From contig NZ_JAACFU010000023.1 of the NCBI RefSeq assembly GCF_029051725.1, forward strand, positions 1 to 64,000: a DNA stretch of 64,000 bases, read 5' to 3'. This DNA comes from Bradyrhizobium sp. CSS354 (GTDB lineage Bacteria; Pseudomonadota; Alphaproteobacteria; Rhizobiales; Xanthobacteraceae). The notes under the pieces were generated by a model. The model made no database searches. It saw nothing but the letters and a program-made list of their open reading frames with translations, and was not told where the DNA came from. The position numbers were made by a program, and so were the translations under genes. Positions 26,061 through 34,213 of this stretch are shown in pieces. Within the stretch, counting starts at the first letter, position 1. The number at the start of each line of letters is the position of its first letter.

Positions 26061-27866
26061 TCAGGTCGCCTGCCGCCGCAGGAAGGCCGGGATATCAAGA
26101 TGGTCGTCTCCCTGTGGCGCCGGGGCAACAGGCGCGGGACGGCCATGCATGTCCAGGCCCTGCGGCGCGGGACGACGGGCATACTCGGACACCGGCTCGG
26201 CGGACGCGATTTGCTGCGCCACGGTCTTCTGGGGGCGGCGATCGGGCAGCGGCGGCATCGCGGGACCGGCGGTGCGGGCCGCGATCGGCGCCTCGCTCTC
26301 CTCGTCACGACGGCCGAGGCCGACATTGGCGAGGCGCTGGAGCAGCGACAACCGGGTCTTCTGCGGAGTCTCCTCCTCGACCTCGCCGCGGGCCTGGCGA
26401 AGCTCGGCCTGAGCGGGCATCGGGAGTTCCTCGATCCGCGGCATCCGCGGTGTGCGGACCGGCGCACGCTCGGCCTGCGGCGGGATGAAGGTTTCCGGCG
26501 TCATCTGCTCATGCATGGCCATCGGCGCCTGCTCAGGCTCCGGGAACAGTGTGGGCTTCTGCGCGATCGGACGCACGGTGACGTCGCCATAGGTCTGCAT
26601 CGGCGCGGGAGCCTGCGGAACGTCCGCAACGGCGGCGGCGATGGCGGCAAGCGCAGCGCGCTCGACGTTCGGACGCGGAGCCGTGGGAGCGGCGGCAAAC
26701 TGGCCCGATCCGACGGCCGGGGTCTGCGCTTCGAACTTCTGGGCGCGCTCGGCCATGCGCTGATTGTCGGCGCGCAGCCGTGCGGTCAAATCGGCAAGAC
26801 GGCTCTCGGCAGCCGCGGCCGGAGCGGCGGGAGCCTGCTGCGCCTGCGGAGCAGGATTGGCCACGGGAGCGCTGGTGGCCTGGCTGTTGCGCGCGATCGC
26901 GGCCTGCTCGATGCCGGTGGCGACGACCGAGACACGGATCAGGCCGTCGAGGGCTTCGTCGAAGGTGGCGCCGACGATGATGTTGGCGTCCTGGTCGACT
27001 TCCTCGCGGATGCGGGTCGCAGCTTCGTCGACCTCGAACAGGGTGAGATCCTTGCCGCCGGTGATGGAGATCAGGAGGCCCTTGGCGCCCTTCATCGAGC
27101 TATCGTCGATCAGCGGGTTGGCGATCGCGGCTTCGGCGGCGGTCAGCGCGCGCTTGTCGCCGGAGGCTTCGCCCGTGCCCATCATCGCCTTGCCCATCTC
27201 ACGCATGACGGCGCGGACGTCGGCGAAGTCGAGATTGATCAGGCCTTCCTTGACCATCAGGTCGGTGATGCAGGCAACGCCGGAATAGAGCACCTGGTCG
27301 GCCATCGCGAAGGCGTCGGCGAAGGTGGTCTTTTCGTTGGCGACCCGGAACAGGTTCTGGTTCGGGATGATCAGCAGGGTGTCGACGACCTTGTGCAGCT
27401 CGTTGATGCCTGCTTCCGCGGTGCGCATGCGGCGGCCGCCCTCGAAGTGGAAGGGCTTGGTCACGACGCCGACGGTGAGGATGCCCATCTCGCGCGCGAT
27501 CTTGGCGATCACGGGAGCCGCACCGGTGCCGGTGCCGCCGCCCATGCCGGCGGTGACGAACACCATGTTGGCGCCCGAGAGATGGTCGCGGAGTTCGTCC
27601 ATGACTTCTTCGGCTGCGGCGGCGCCAACGACCGGCTGCGAACCTGCGCCCAACCCTTGCGTGGCGGCCGTGCCCATCTGGACGATGCGCTGCGCCTTCG
27701 ACATCGTCAGCGCCTGCGCGTCGGTGTTGGCGACCACGAAGTCGACGCCCTGGAGGCCCGCCGTGATCATGTTGTTGACGGCGTTGCCACCGGCGCCGCC
27801 GACGCCGAACACGGTGATGCGGGGCTTCAGTTCGTGAATATCAGGAACATTGATGCTGATGGTCAT
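26061..27866 (-). CDS. ftsZ: cell division protein FtsZ with long C-terminal linker
   Basis: FtsZ is the tubulin-like GTPase that forms the division ring. The tubulin signature GGGTGTGA lies at 109-116, the N-terminal nucleotide loop GVGGAGGNAV at 21-30, and the T7 synergy loop region (INLDFADVR) follows. The globular domain ends near residue 320. A linker of about 260 residues, rich in Ala, Pro, Gln, Glu and Arg, leads to the C-terminal peptide LDIPAFLRRQ, which binds FtsA and other partners. At 601 residues it is much longer than the ~380 of E. coli, as in many Rhizobiales. It is the last gene of the cluster, with 87 bases between it and ftsA. Confidence 0.97.
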   Translation of the reverse strand: MTISINVPDIHELKPRITVFGVGGAGGNAVNNMITAGLQGVDFVVANTDAQALTMSKAQRIVQMGTAATQGLGAGSQPVVGAAAAEEVMDELRDHLSGANMVFVTAGMGGGTGTGAAPVIAKIAREMGILTVGVVTKPFHFEGGRRMRTAEAGINELHKVVDTLLIIPNQNLFRVANEKTTFADAFAMADQVLYSGVACITDLMVKEGLINLDFADVRAVMREMGKAMMGTGEASGDKRALTAAEAAIANPLIDDSSMKGAKGLLISITGGKDLTLFEVDEAATRIREEVDQDANIIVGATFDEALDGLIRVSVVATGIEQAAIARNSQATSAPVANPAPQAQQAPAAPAAAAESRLADLTARLRADNQRMAERAQKFEAQTPAVGSGQFAAAPTAPRPNVERAALAAIAAAVADVPQAPAPMQTYGDVTVRPIAQKPTLFPEPEQAPMAMHEQMTPETFIPPQAERAPVRTPRMPRIEELPMPAQAELRQARGEVEEETPQKTRLSLLQRLANVGLGRRDEESEAPIAARTAGPAMPPLPDRRPQKTVAQQIASAEPVSEYARRPAPQGLDMHGRPAPVAPAPQGDDHLDIPAFLRRQAT

Positions 27867-27953
27867 GTTTGCCTCTCGATCACGCGCGCGTGGGTTCGCC
27901 CCGGCCGGCGGCCGCGGGAGTTGGTGAAAATCGAATATTGCGGGAAGGAGTCA

Positions 27954-29276
27954 TCAGAAGCCCTCGCGTAGCCATCGTCCGACCTTTCCGAAATACCCGC
28001 CGGTCCCCGTCCTGACCTGCTGCCGCGTATGCCGCGGTTCGACATGTTCGTGGTGAACATATTGCGGGTAGACGAGCAGTCCGGCCGGCACCGCGAAGGC
28101 GGCGTTCTTCGCCTCGTTGGGCAGCCGGCCGAAACCGAGCGGACGTCCGACCCGCACGGGCCGGCCGAGAATCTGCGTTCCGAGCTCAACGAGACCGGTG
28201 AGCTGCGAGGCCCCGCCCGAGAGCACGACGCGGCCGTTGGGCTCTGAGGCGAAGGGCGAATCCTTCAGCTTGTCCCGAACCATTTCGAAGACTTCCTCGG
28301 CACGATGCTTGACGATGTTGGCGATGGTAGCGCGGGAGACGATCTGCGGCAGATCCTGCTCGTCACCGGCTGTCGGTACAGACATCAGCTCACGCGAGTC
28401 CGATCCGCCGGTGATGACGGTCCCGTATAACGTCTTGATTCGCTCGGCATCGGCAATGGTCGCGGAGAGTCCGCGCGCCAGATCCATCGTGATGTGTTGC
28501 CCGCCGACCGCAAAACCCGCGGCATGTACGAAGCGGCCGCCGGAAAAGACCGCGATCGTGGTGGTGCCCGCGCCCATCTCGACCACGGCAGCGCCGAGAT
28601 CGGCCTCGTCGTCGGTCAGCACCGACAGGCCTGCCACATAGGGGCTCGCCGCCATGGCTTCGACGTTGATGTGGCAGCGCTCGACCGCCAGCATCAGGTT
28701 CCGCGCCACCGTGGCGTCGCAGGTGACGACGTTCATGTCGATGCCGAACTGATGCGCGACCATGCCGCGGGGGTCGCGGATGCCCTTGACGCCGTCGAGC
28801 GTGTAGCCGACCGGGAGCGCGTGCAGCACGGTGCGGCCTTCGCCGGTGGCGTGGCGCATGCCGGTGGAGGTGACGCGGCTGACATCGGCCGGCGTCACGG
28901 CGCCGCCGCGGATGTCGGCCGCGGCTTCGACCAGCTGACCGGAGAGCCGGCCGCCGGACACCGACAGCAGCACGGACTCGACCCGCACCTTGGCCATTTT
29001 CTCCGCAAGCCCGACGGCCTGTCGCACCGCCTGCTCGCATTCGCCTAGATCGATCACAGCGCCGGCCTTCATGCCGCGCGACTGGATCTGGCTGTAGCCG
29101 ATCAGCTCCACCGCATGGGTCCGGTCCCGCAGGGCTTCGCTCGGCGCCGACGGTTTCAGCCGCGCAATCATGCAGGCGATCTTGCTGGTGCCGATGTCGA
29201 GGCAGGCGACGAGGCCGCCGCGCTTGTGCGGAATCGGGCGTGTCTTCGGTGTCTGGGTGCGATCAAGACCGGTCAT
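27954..29276 (-). CDS. ftsA: cell division protein FtsA
   Basis: FtsA is an actin-like ATPase that tethers FtsZ to the membrane. The 440-residue protein has the phosphate-1 motif ACLDIGTSK near residues 24-32, the SHS2/1C insertion typical of FtsA in the first half, and the adenosine motif VVLSGGASQLTG near 340. The C-terminus (YFGKVGRWLREGF) forms the amphipathic membrane-targeting helix. The ATG overlaps the ftsQ stop (ATGA), which shows translational coupling. Its length of ~440 and its place before ftsZ fit the alphaproteobacterial norm. Confidence 0.97.
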   Translation of the reverse strand: MTGLDRTQTPKTRPIPHKRGGLVACLDIGTSKIACMIARLKPSAPSEALRDRTHAVELIGYSQIQSRGMKAGAVIDLGECEQAVRQAVGLAEKMAKVRVESVLLSVSGGRLSGQLVEAAADIRGGAVTPADVSRVTSTGMRHATGEGRTVLHALPVGYTLDGVKGIRDPRGMVAHQFGIDMNVVTCDATVARNLMLAVERCHINVEAMAASPYVAGLSVLTDDEADLGAAVVEMGAGTTTIAVFSGGRFVHAAGFAVGGQHITMDLARGLSATIADAERIKTLYGTVITGGSDSRELMSVPTAGDEQDLPQIVSRATIANIVKHRAEEVFEMVRDKLKDSPFASEPNGRVVLSGGASQLTGLVELGTQILGRPVRVGRPLGFGRLPNEAKNAAFAVPAGLLVYPQYVHHEHVEPRHTRQQVRTGTGGYFGKVGRWLREGF

Positions 29277-30301
29277 GCAGCGTCCCCGGCCTTTTTCTTC
29301 TTCTTGTCCTTGAACAAATCGTCGCGCGCCTTGGCGGCGTCCTCGGACAGCTGCACCACCAGCCGATCGGGCAGGCGCAGGTCGATGGCGACGATGTCGC
29401 GGGAGAACAGCCTGTCCTCCTTGTCGAGCCTGGACAGCATCGCAAGCGCGTTGCCGACGTCCTGCTCGGGCAGGCGGATGTCGAGGCCATCCTTGAGCCT
29501 CAGGTTCCAGCGCCGCTCACCGACGAAAATCGCGGCCTTGGTGATCGAATTGACCTGCGGATAGCGCGCCAGCAAAGCGAGGAAGTCGCGGGCCTGCGTC
29601 TCGGCACCCTTGCCGACCACGAGGGGCAGCGACAGGAACCGGCGCGAGACATAGGGCTCGAGCACGGCGCCGTCATCGGCGATGACGGAGAGCCGGCCGG
29701 CCTCCTGCCACAGCGCGAACGCCTTGCGCTCGGTGAGCTCGATCATGAGCTGGCCCGGATAGAGCTTCAGCACGGTCGCATCCGCGATCCAGGGATTGGC
29801 CTTGAGCTTGTCGCGCACGGCGTCGGCGTCGAGGAAAAGCAGCGAGGATCGGCCGCTGACGCCGCCGATCGCGAGGATCTCGTCCTGGCTGAGTTGCTTG
29901 CGGCCGTTGATCACGACGGAGGTGATGCGGAAGCCGGCGGAATTGGCCAGCGCGTTGCGGGTGTCGTTGACCGCCGTGATGAAATCCTGGAGATGGCCGC
30001 CCTTGACGATACCGAAGCCGCAGCTTCCGATCAGGAGCAGCACCGTCATGGTGATCCCGACCCGGCGCGGCAGATAGCGCTCGACCAGCGCGACCAGCCG
30101 CGGCGGCGGCTCGCGCTCGATGACGGCTTTGGCCCTGATCTTTTCCTTGGCTGCAGCACGCGCGCCGTGAACTCTTTCCTGGCGCTTGTCCTGCACCCAC
30201 TCGCGCAGAAGCACGACCGCTCCGATAGCGGCCGCCGTCAGGTCAGCTTGGGGCCTCAGCGATCTGAAAAGCGACCGAGTGAGGCTTCCTGCTCCATCCA
30301 T
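29273..30301 (-). CDS. ftsQ: cell division protein FtsQ
   Basis: FtsQ is a bitopic divisome protein linking early and late components. The 342-residue sequence has a cytoplasmic N-terminus of about 80 residues that is basic and longer than usual, one transmembrane helix (ITMTVLLLIGSCGFGIV, about 83-99), a POTRA domain (FRITSVVINGRKQLSQDEI, from ~124) and the FtsQ beta domain. The C-terminus is lysine-rich (KDKKKKK). It overlaps ftsA by four bases. A 350-base non-coding region separates it from ddlB, unusual inside a dcw cluster, and probably contains a promoter for ftsQ-ftsA-ftsZ. Confidence 0.94.
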   Translation of the reverse strand: MDGAGSLTRSLFRSLRPQADLTAAAIGAVVLLREWVQDKRQERVHGARAAAKEKIRAKAVIEREPPPRLVALVERYLPRRVGITMTVLLLIGSCGFGIVKGGHLQDFITAVNDTRNALANSAGFRITSVVINGRKQLSQDEILAIGGVSGRSSLLFLDADAVRDKLKANPWIADATVLKLYPGQLMIELTERKAFALWQEAGRLSVIADDGAVLEPYVSRRFLSLPLVVGKGAETQARDFLALLARYPQVNSITKAAIFVGERRWNLRLKDGLDIRLPEQDVGNALAMLSRLDKEDRLFSRDIVAIDLRLPDRLVVQLSEDAAKARDDLFKDKKKKKAGDAA

Positions 30302-30651
30302 TGCACGAGCTCGTCAACAGTTTGCCCGCGACATCGCGCGGGTCCTGGCGAACATGACGTCTCGGACTTGCCGGGCCGGGTGCTGGTCTTCGGCAGAAGA
30401 AAACCTCTCCCCTTCAGAGCGTTCGCTGGAGGTGACAACACCCGCAACGGTCCACGCGCCGGCAGCCAAAGCGTCATATGCGCCGCCAGCGTTAACCTTC
30501 GGACGTCCTGGTAAACAAAAGGTAAAGTTCGTTAACGACGTGAGCTTTTTGCCCAGGCCTGTGAGGCATTTATGCCGCAATATCCGGCATTTTACCGGTT
30601 TTGGGTTCCAAAACCGGCCGTTTCGCCGATTCGGCCGTTAACCAGTCCTAA
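30302..30651 (-). promoter_or_regulatory. ddlB-ftsQ intergenic region, likely ftsQAZ promoter
   Basis: This 350-base gap holds three GTTAAC palindromes (30491-30496, 30531-30536, 30637-30642) and a direct repeat GGTAAA at 30510 and 30521, one helical turn apart. The GTTAA at 30637 with TAAT after 7 bases is a weak match to a CtrA box read on the minus strand. No gene is supported here. A separate promoter for ftsQAZ is well known in other alphaproteobacteria, so one is expected, but the exact -35/-10 is not clear. Confidence 0.45.
30595..30617. promoter_or_regulatory. perfect 10-bp hairpin after ddlB
   Basis: CCGGTTTTGG (30595-30604) pairs perfectly with CCAAAACCGG (30608-30617) across a 3-base loop. 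There is no T-run on either side, so a simple Rho-independent terminator is unlikely; transcript stabilisation, attenuation or a protein operator are alternatives. It lies 34 bases past the ddlB stop. Confidence 0.5.
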
Positions 30652-31638
30652 TTATTTTCGCACACCGGCCACGGCGAGCTCGACCAGGCCGCGCAGGAAG
30701 TCGACGAACTCGATGCCCTCGGCCTTCAGCGCCTTGGGGTAGAGCGAGGACTTGGTCAGGCCGGGCAGCGTGTTGGTTTCGAGATAGACCAGCCCCTTGT
30801 CCGAGACGATGAAGTCCGAACGGGAATAGCCGGTGCACGACATCGCCCGGTGCGCCAGCATCGCCTGCTGCTTCAGCGCCGAGGTGATCTCCGCCGTGAA
30901 GCGGCCTGGACAGATCTCCTGAGTAGAATTCAAAAGATATTTTGCCGCGTAGTCGAAACTGCCCTCGCCCGGAATGATCTCGATCGGCGGCAGCGAGATG
31001 ATCGAGCCGTCCGGCCGCTCCAGCACGCCGCAGGTCGCCTCGACGCCGGCGATGTAGGGCTCGATCACGTACTCTTCGTGCTTGGCGGCATTGCGGACGG
31101 CGACGAGATCCTGCCTGGCGTTGACGAAGATCAGGCCGTAGCTCGAGCCATCCCTGGCGGGCTTTGCGATCAGCCGGCCGTATTCGGCGAAGGCCTCGTC
31201 GATCTGGTCCAGCGCAACGTTGGCCGGCGGCGTCACGCCGCCGAGCGCAGCGAAATGCTTGGCTGCGATCTTGTCGAACGCGAGATGCGAGGAGGCCGAG
31301 CCCGATCCGGTGAAAGGCACGCCGCGCGCCTCGCACATCACCTGCAATTCGCCGTTCTCGGCCCTCCCGCCATGCAGGCTGAGCACCAGCACGCGGTTCT
31401 CCGCCCTGGCCTGGTCGAGCGCCTGCTCCAACGGAATGCCTGACGTGCCCGGCTTGAATTCATCCTCGAACGGACGGGCATGTTCGAGCAGCTGTCTGGA
31501 CTGCACGACATGCACCTTGTCCTCGACATCCCACCACCAGAGATCGGCCTCGGGCAGCGCCTGATGCAGCGCCTGGGCTGAAGCGACCGAAACCAGACGT
31601 TCGCGGTTGGAGCCGCCGAAGAGGATGGTGATGCGCAT
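30652..31638 (-). CDS. ddlB: D-alanine--D-alanine ligase
   Basis: This ATP-grasp enzyme joins two D-alanines for the peptidoglycan stem. The 328-residue protein shows the ATP-grasp core: KPARDGSSYG with the catalytic serine, PPIEIIPGEGSFDYAAKY, and the metal site ETNTLPGLT. The N-terminal motif reads HGGRAENGE (89-97) where most Ddl proteins have HG-x-x-GEDG, so the usual Asp is Asn. The start MRITILFGGS at 31638 is chosen; the longer frame runs through a palindromic repeat and is not credible. It stands between murB and ftsQ, the expected position. A second ddl elsewhere in the genome is possible. Confidence 0.92.
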   Translation of the reverse strand: MRITILFGGSNRERLVSVASAQALHQALPEADLWWWDVEDKVHVVQSRQLLEHARPFEDEFKPGTSGIPLEQALDQARAENRVLVLSLHGGRAENGELQVMCEARGVPFTGSGSASSHLAFDKIAAKHFAALGGVTPPANVALDQIDEAFAEYGRLIAKPARDGSSYGLIFVNARQDLVAVRNAAKHEEYVIEPYIAGVEATCGVLERPDGSIISLPPIEIIPGEGSFDYAAKYLLNSTQEICPGRFTAEITSALKQQAMLAHRAMSCTGYSRSDFIVSDKGLVYLETNTLPGLTKSSLYPKALKAEGIEFVDFLRGLVELAVAGVRK

Positions 31639-31667
31639 GTTCTTTGGTCCGTCACCTGTCTGTGTTC

Positions 31668-31746
31668 GTGATTCCGGGGCGATGCGAAGCATCAAACCCG
31701 GAATCTCGAGATTCCGGGCTCTCGCTTCGCGAGCCCCGGAATGACA
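31668..31746. repeat. palindromic repeat between murB and ddlB
   Basis: Outer arms GTGATTCCGGGGC (31668-31680) and GCCCCGGAATGACAC pair with each other; inside, CCCGGAATCTCGAGATTCCGGG forms a second perfect palindrome centred near 31700. It is inserted within the division cluster and separates cotranscribed genes by 109 bases. It resembles the element at 49161-49262. Confidence 0.85.
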
Positions 31747-31747
31747 C

Positions 31748-32668
31748 TCACGCGCGAATTCCGATCCGCTTGATTTCCCAGTGTAGCTCAATTCCGGAAT
31801 TCGTCTTCACCCGTTCACGAACGGTCTCGCCCAGCGTCTCGATGTCGTGCGCGGTGGCATTGCCCGTGTTGATCAAGAAATTGCAGTGCATCTCGGATAC
31901 CTCGGCGCCGCCGACGCGCAAACCGCGGCAGCCGGCGGCATCGACCAGCTTCCAGGCGGAATGCCCGGGCGGATTCTTGAAGGTCGAGCCGCCGGTCTTT
32001 TCGCGGATCGGCTGCGCGGTTTCGCGATGGGTCTGCACTTCCGCCATGCGCGCGCGGATCGCCTCGGCATCCCTGATCTCGCCGCGGAAACGCGCGGAGG
32101 TGAAGATGATAGAGGGATCGACGCCGCTGTTGCGGTACACGAACTTCATGTCGGCATTGGAGAAGACGTGCTTCGTGCCGTCGCGCCCGACGCCTCGCGC
32201 CTCGATCAACACGTCCCTGGTCTCGCCGCCATTGGCGCCTGCATTCATGCGCAGCGCGCCGCCGACCGTGCCGGGAATGCCGAAATAGAATTCGAGCCCG
32301 CCGATATTGGCTGACGCGGCGACTTCCGCCACGCGCTTGTCGAGCGCGGCCGCGCCCGCGGTGACGACATCGCCACTCGCGCTCGCCTCGCCGAAGGCGC
32401 GCGGCGCCAGACGGACCACCACGCCCGCAATGCCGCCGTCGCGCACGATCAGGTTGGAGCCGACGCCGACAACATAGACCGGAATGTCGCTTGCGAGATG
32501 CGCGAGGAAGTAGGCGAGATCGTCCTCGTCCGCCGGCGTGAACAGCACCTGCGCCGGACCGCCGACACGAAACCAGGTGAGCTCGGCGAGCGACTGGTTT
32601 GCCAGCAGCCGGCCGCGGAGATCGGGCATCGCGGCTTTGAGCGAGGGTGTGATGTCGGGGAAGCTCAC
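31748..32668 (-). CDS. murB: UDP-N-acetylenolpyruvoylglucosamine reductase
   Basis: MurB is the FAD/NADPH enzyme that makes UDP-N-acetylmuramic acid. The 306-residue protein has the FAD-binding block GSNLIVRDGGI, the substrate-binding block GIPGTVGGALRMNAGANG and the catalytic serine in GGSTFKNP, followed by SAWKLVDAAGCRG. It is a type IIa-like MurB of normal length. It starts four bases after the murC stop, so the two are tightly coupled. Its stop lies next to a palindromic repeat. Confidence 0.96.
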   Translation of the reverse strand: MSFPDITPSLKAAMPDLRGRLLANQSLAELTWFRVGGPAQVLFTPADEDDLAYFLAHLASDIPVYVVGVGSNLIVRDGGIAGVVVRLAPRAFGEASASGDVVTAGAAALDKRVAEVAASANIGGLEFYFGIPGTVGGALRMNAGANGGETRDVLIEARGVGRDGTKHVFSNADMKFVYRNSGVDPSIIFTSARFRGEIRDAEAIRARMAEVQTHRETAQPIREKTGGSTFKNPPGHSAWKLVDAAGCRGLRVGGAEVSEMHCNFLINTGNATAHDIETLGETVRERVKTNSGIELHWEIKRIGIRA

Positions 32669-32672
32669 TGCC

Positions 32673-34076
32673 CTACCCCAGCGCCTTCAACTCGCCGGGC
32701 AAGGCATACGCCCATTGCGTGATGTTGCCGGCCCCTAAGCACACGACGAGATCGCCCGACTTCGTCACGCCTCTGACGATGCCGGCGAGATCGGAGGCTG
32801 CCGCCAGCGGGATCACCTCGCGGTGGCCGTGGGCACGCAGGCCTGCGGCGAAATGGTCGCGGTCGATGCCCTCGATCGGCGTCTCGCCTGCGGCGTAGAC
32901 CTCAGCGACGATCACCGCATCCGCGTCGTTGAAACAGGTGCAGAATTCCTCGAACAGCGACTGCAGGCGGGTATAGCGATGCGGCTGCACGACGGCGACG
33001 ATCTTGCCGTTGGTGGATTCCCGCGCCGCCTTCAGCACCGCCGCGATCTCGACCGGATGATGGCCGTAATCGTCGATGACGGTGACACCATTCCACTCGC
33101 CGGTCTTGGTGAAGCGGCGCTTGACGCCGCCGAAGCCGGCGATCGCCTTGCGGATCGCCTCGTCCGACACGCCGAGCTCGCGCGCGACCGCAATCGCAGC
33201 CGTCGCGTTCGAGGCATTGTGGCGTCCCGGCATCGGCAGCACGAGATCGGCGATCTCGTGCACGGCGCCCGTCTTGCGATCTCGGAACGCAACCTTGAAT
33301 TTTGATCCGCCGCCCGTCGGGGTCAGGTCGACGAAGCGCACATCGGCCTGCGGATTCTCGCCATAGGTGATGATGCGCCGATCCTCGATCTTGCCGATAA
33401 GAGTCTGCACCACGGGATGATCGATGCACATCACGGCGAAGCCATAGAACGGCAGGTTCTCGACGAAATGGCGGAAGGCGTCCTGCACCGCCTCGAAGGT
33501 CTTGAAGTGATCGAGATGCTCGGGATCGACATTGGTGACGATCGCGACCTCGGTCGGCAGCTTCAGGAACGTGCCGTCGCTCTCGTCGGCTTCGACCACC
33601 ATCCAGTCGCCCGCACCGAGACGCGCGTTGGAGCCGTAGGCGTTGATGATGCCCCCGTTGATCACGGTGGGATCGAGGCCGCCGGCGTCGAGCAGCGTCG
33701 CAACCATCGTGGTCGTCGTGGTCTTGCCGTGGGTGCCGGCGATGGCGACGCAGCTCTTCAGCCGCATTAGCTCGGCCAGCATCTCGGCCCGGCGCACCAC
33801 AGGGATGCGCCGTTCGCGCGCCGCCGTCAGTTCCGGATTGTCACGCTTGATGGCGGTGGAGACCACGACGACCTCGGCGCCGTCGACGTTCTCCGCCTTG
33901 TGGCCGACCGAGACCCTCGCGCCGTTTTTGCGGAGACGGTCGAGATTGTAATTGTCGGAGGCGTCCGAGCCTTGCACGGTATAGCCGAGATTGAGCAGCA
34001 CCTCGGCGATGCCGCTCATGCCGATCCCGCCGATCCCGACGAAGTGGATGGGTCCGATCTCGCGCGGCAGTCTCAT
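32673..34076 (-). CDS. murC: UDP-N-acetylmuramate--L-alanine ligase
   Basis: MurC adds the first amino acid, L-alanine, to UDP-MurNAc in the cytoplasm. The 467-residue protein shows the N-terminal UDP-binding loop GIGGIGMSG (14-22), the ATP P-loop GTHGKTT (114-120), the central VEADESDGTFL block and the DDYGHHPVEI motif of MurC. The start MRLPREIGPIHF at 34076 is preferred; upstream codons belong to a repeat. Four bases separate it from murB. Upstream, a palindromic repeat separates it from murG. Confidence 0.96.
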   Translation of the reverse strand: MRLPREIGPIHFVGIGGIGMSGIAEVLLNLGYTVQGSDASDNYNLDRLRKNGARVSVGHKAENVDGAEVVVVSTAIKRDNPELTAARERRIPVVRRAEMLAELMRLKSCVAIAGTHGKTTTTTMVATLLDAGGLDPTVINGGIINAYGSNARLGAGDWMVVEADESDGTFLKLPTEVAIVTNVDPEHLDHFKTFEAVQDAFRHFVENLPFYGFAVMCIDHPVVQTLIGKIEDRRIITYGENPQADVRFVDLTPTGGGSKFKVAFRDRKTGAVHEIADLVLPMPGRHNASNATAAIAVARELGVSDEAIRKAIAGFGGVKRRFTKTGEWNGVTVIDDYGHHPVEIAAVLKAARESTNGKIVAVVQPHRYTRLQSLFEEFCTCFNDADAVIVAEVYAAGETPIEGIDRDHFAAGLRAHGHREVIPLAAASDLAGIVRGVTKSGDLVVCLGAGNITQWAYALPGELKALG

Positions 34077-34096
34077 GGCGTATCCCGCAGTTCCCT

Positions 34097-34184
34097 CGTC
34101 AGGCCCGGGCTTGTCCCGGGCATCCACGAATCCTAGCGTCTTTCTTGCAAGACGTGGATGGCCGGGACAAGCCCGGCCATGACG
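34097..34184. repeat. palindromic repeat between murG and murC
   Basis: The left part is a local hairpin (GCCCGGGCTTGTCCCGGGC) followed by CATCCACG; the right part is CGTGGATGGCCGGGACAAGC and GCCCGGCCATGACG. The two halves are reverse complements with a loop of about 20 bases. It lies inside the division cluster on the murG-murC junction. Confidence 0.85.
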
Positions 34185-34213
34185 GTAAAACTATGGAAAT
34201 TCCACGTTTGGCG

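Noticed and set aside
26100..27971. 623-codon plus-strand frame opposite ftsZ
   Set aside because: Antisense shadow; ftsZ is certain.
31644..32288. Plus-strand frame beginning in the murB-ddlB repeat
   Set aside because: Starts in a palindromic repeat and is antisense to murB.
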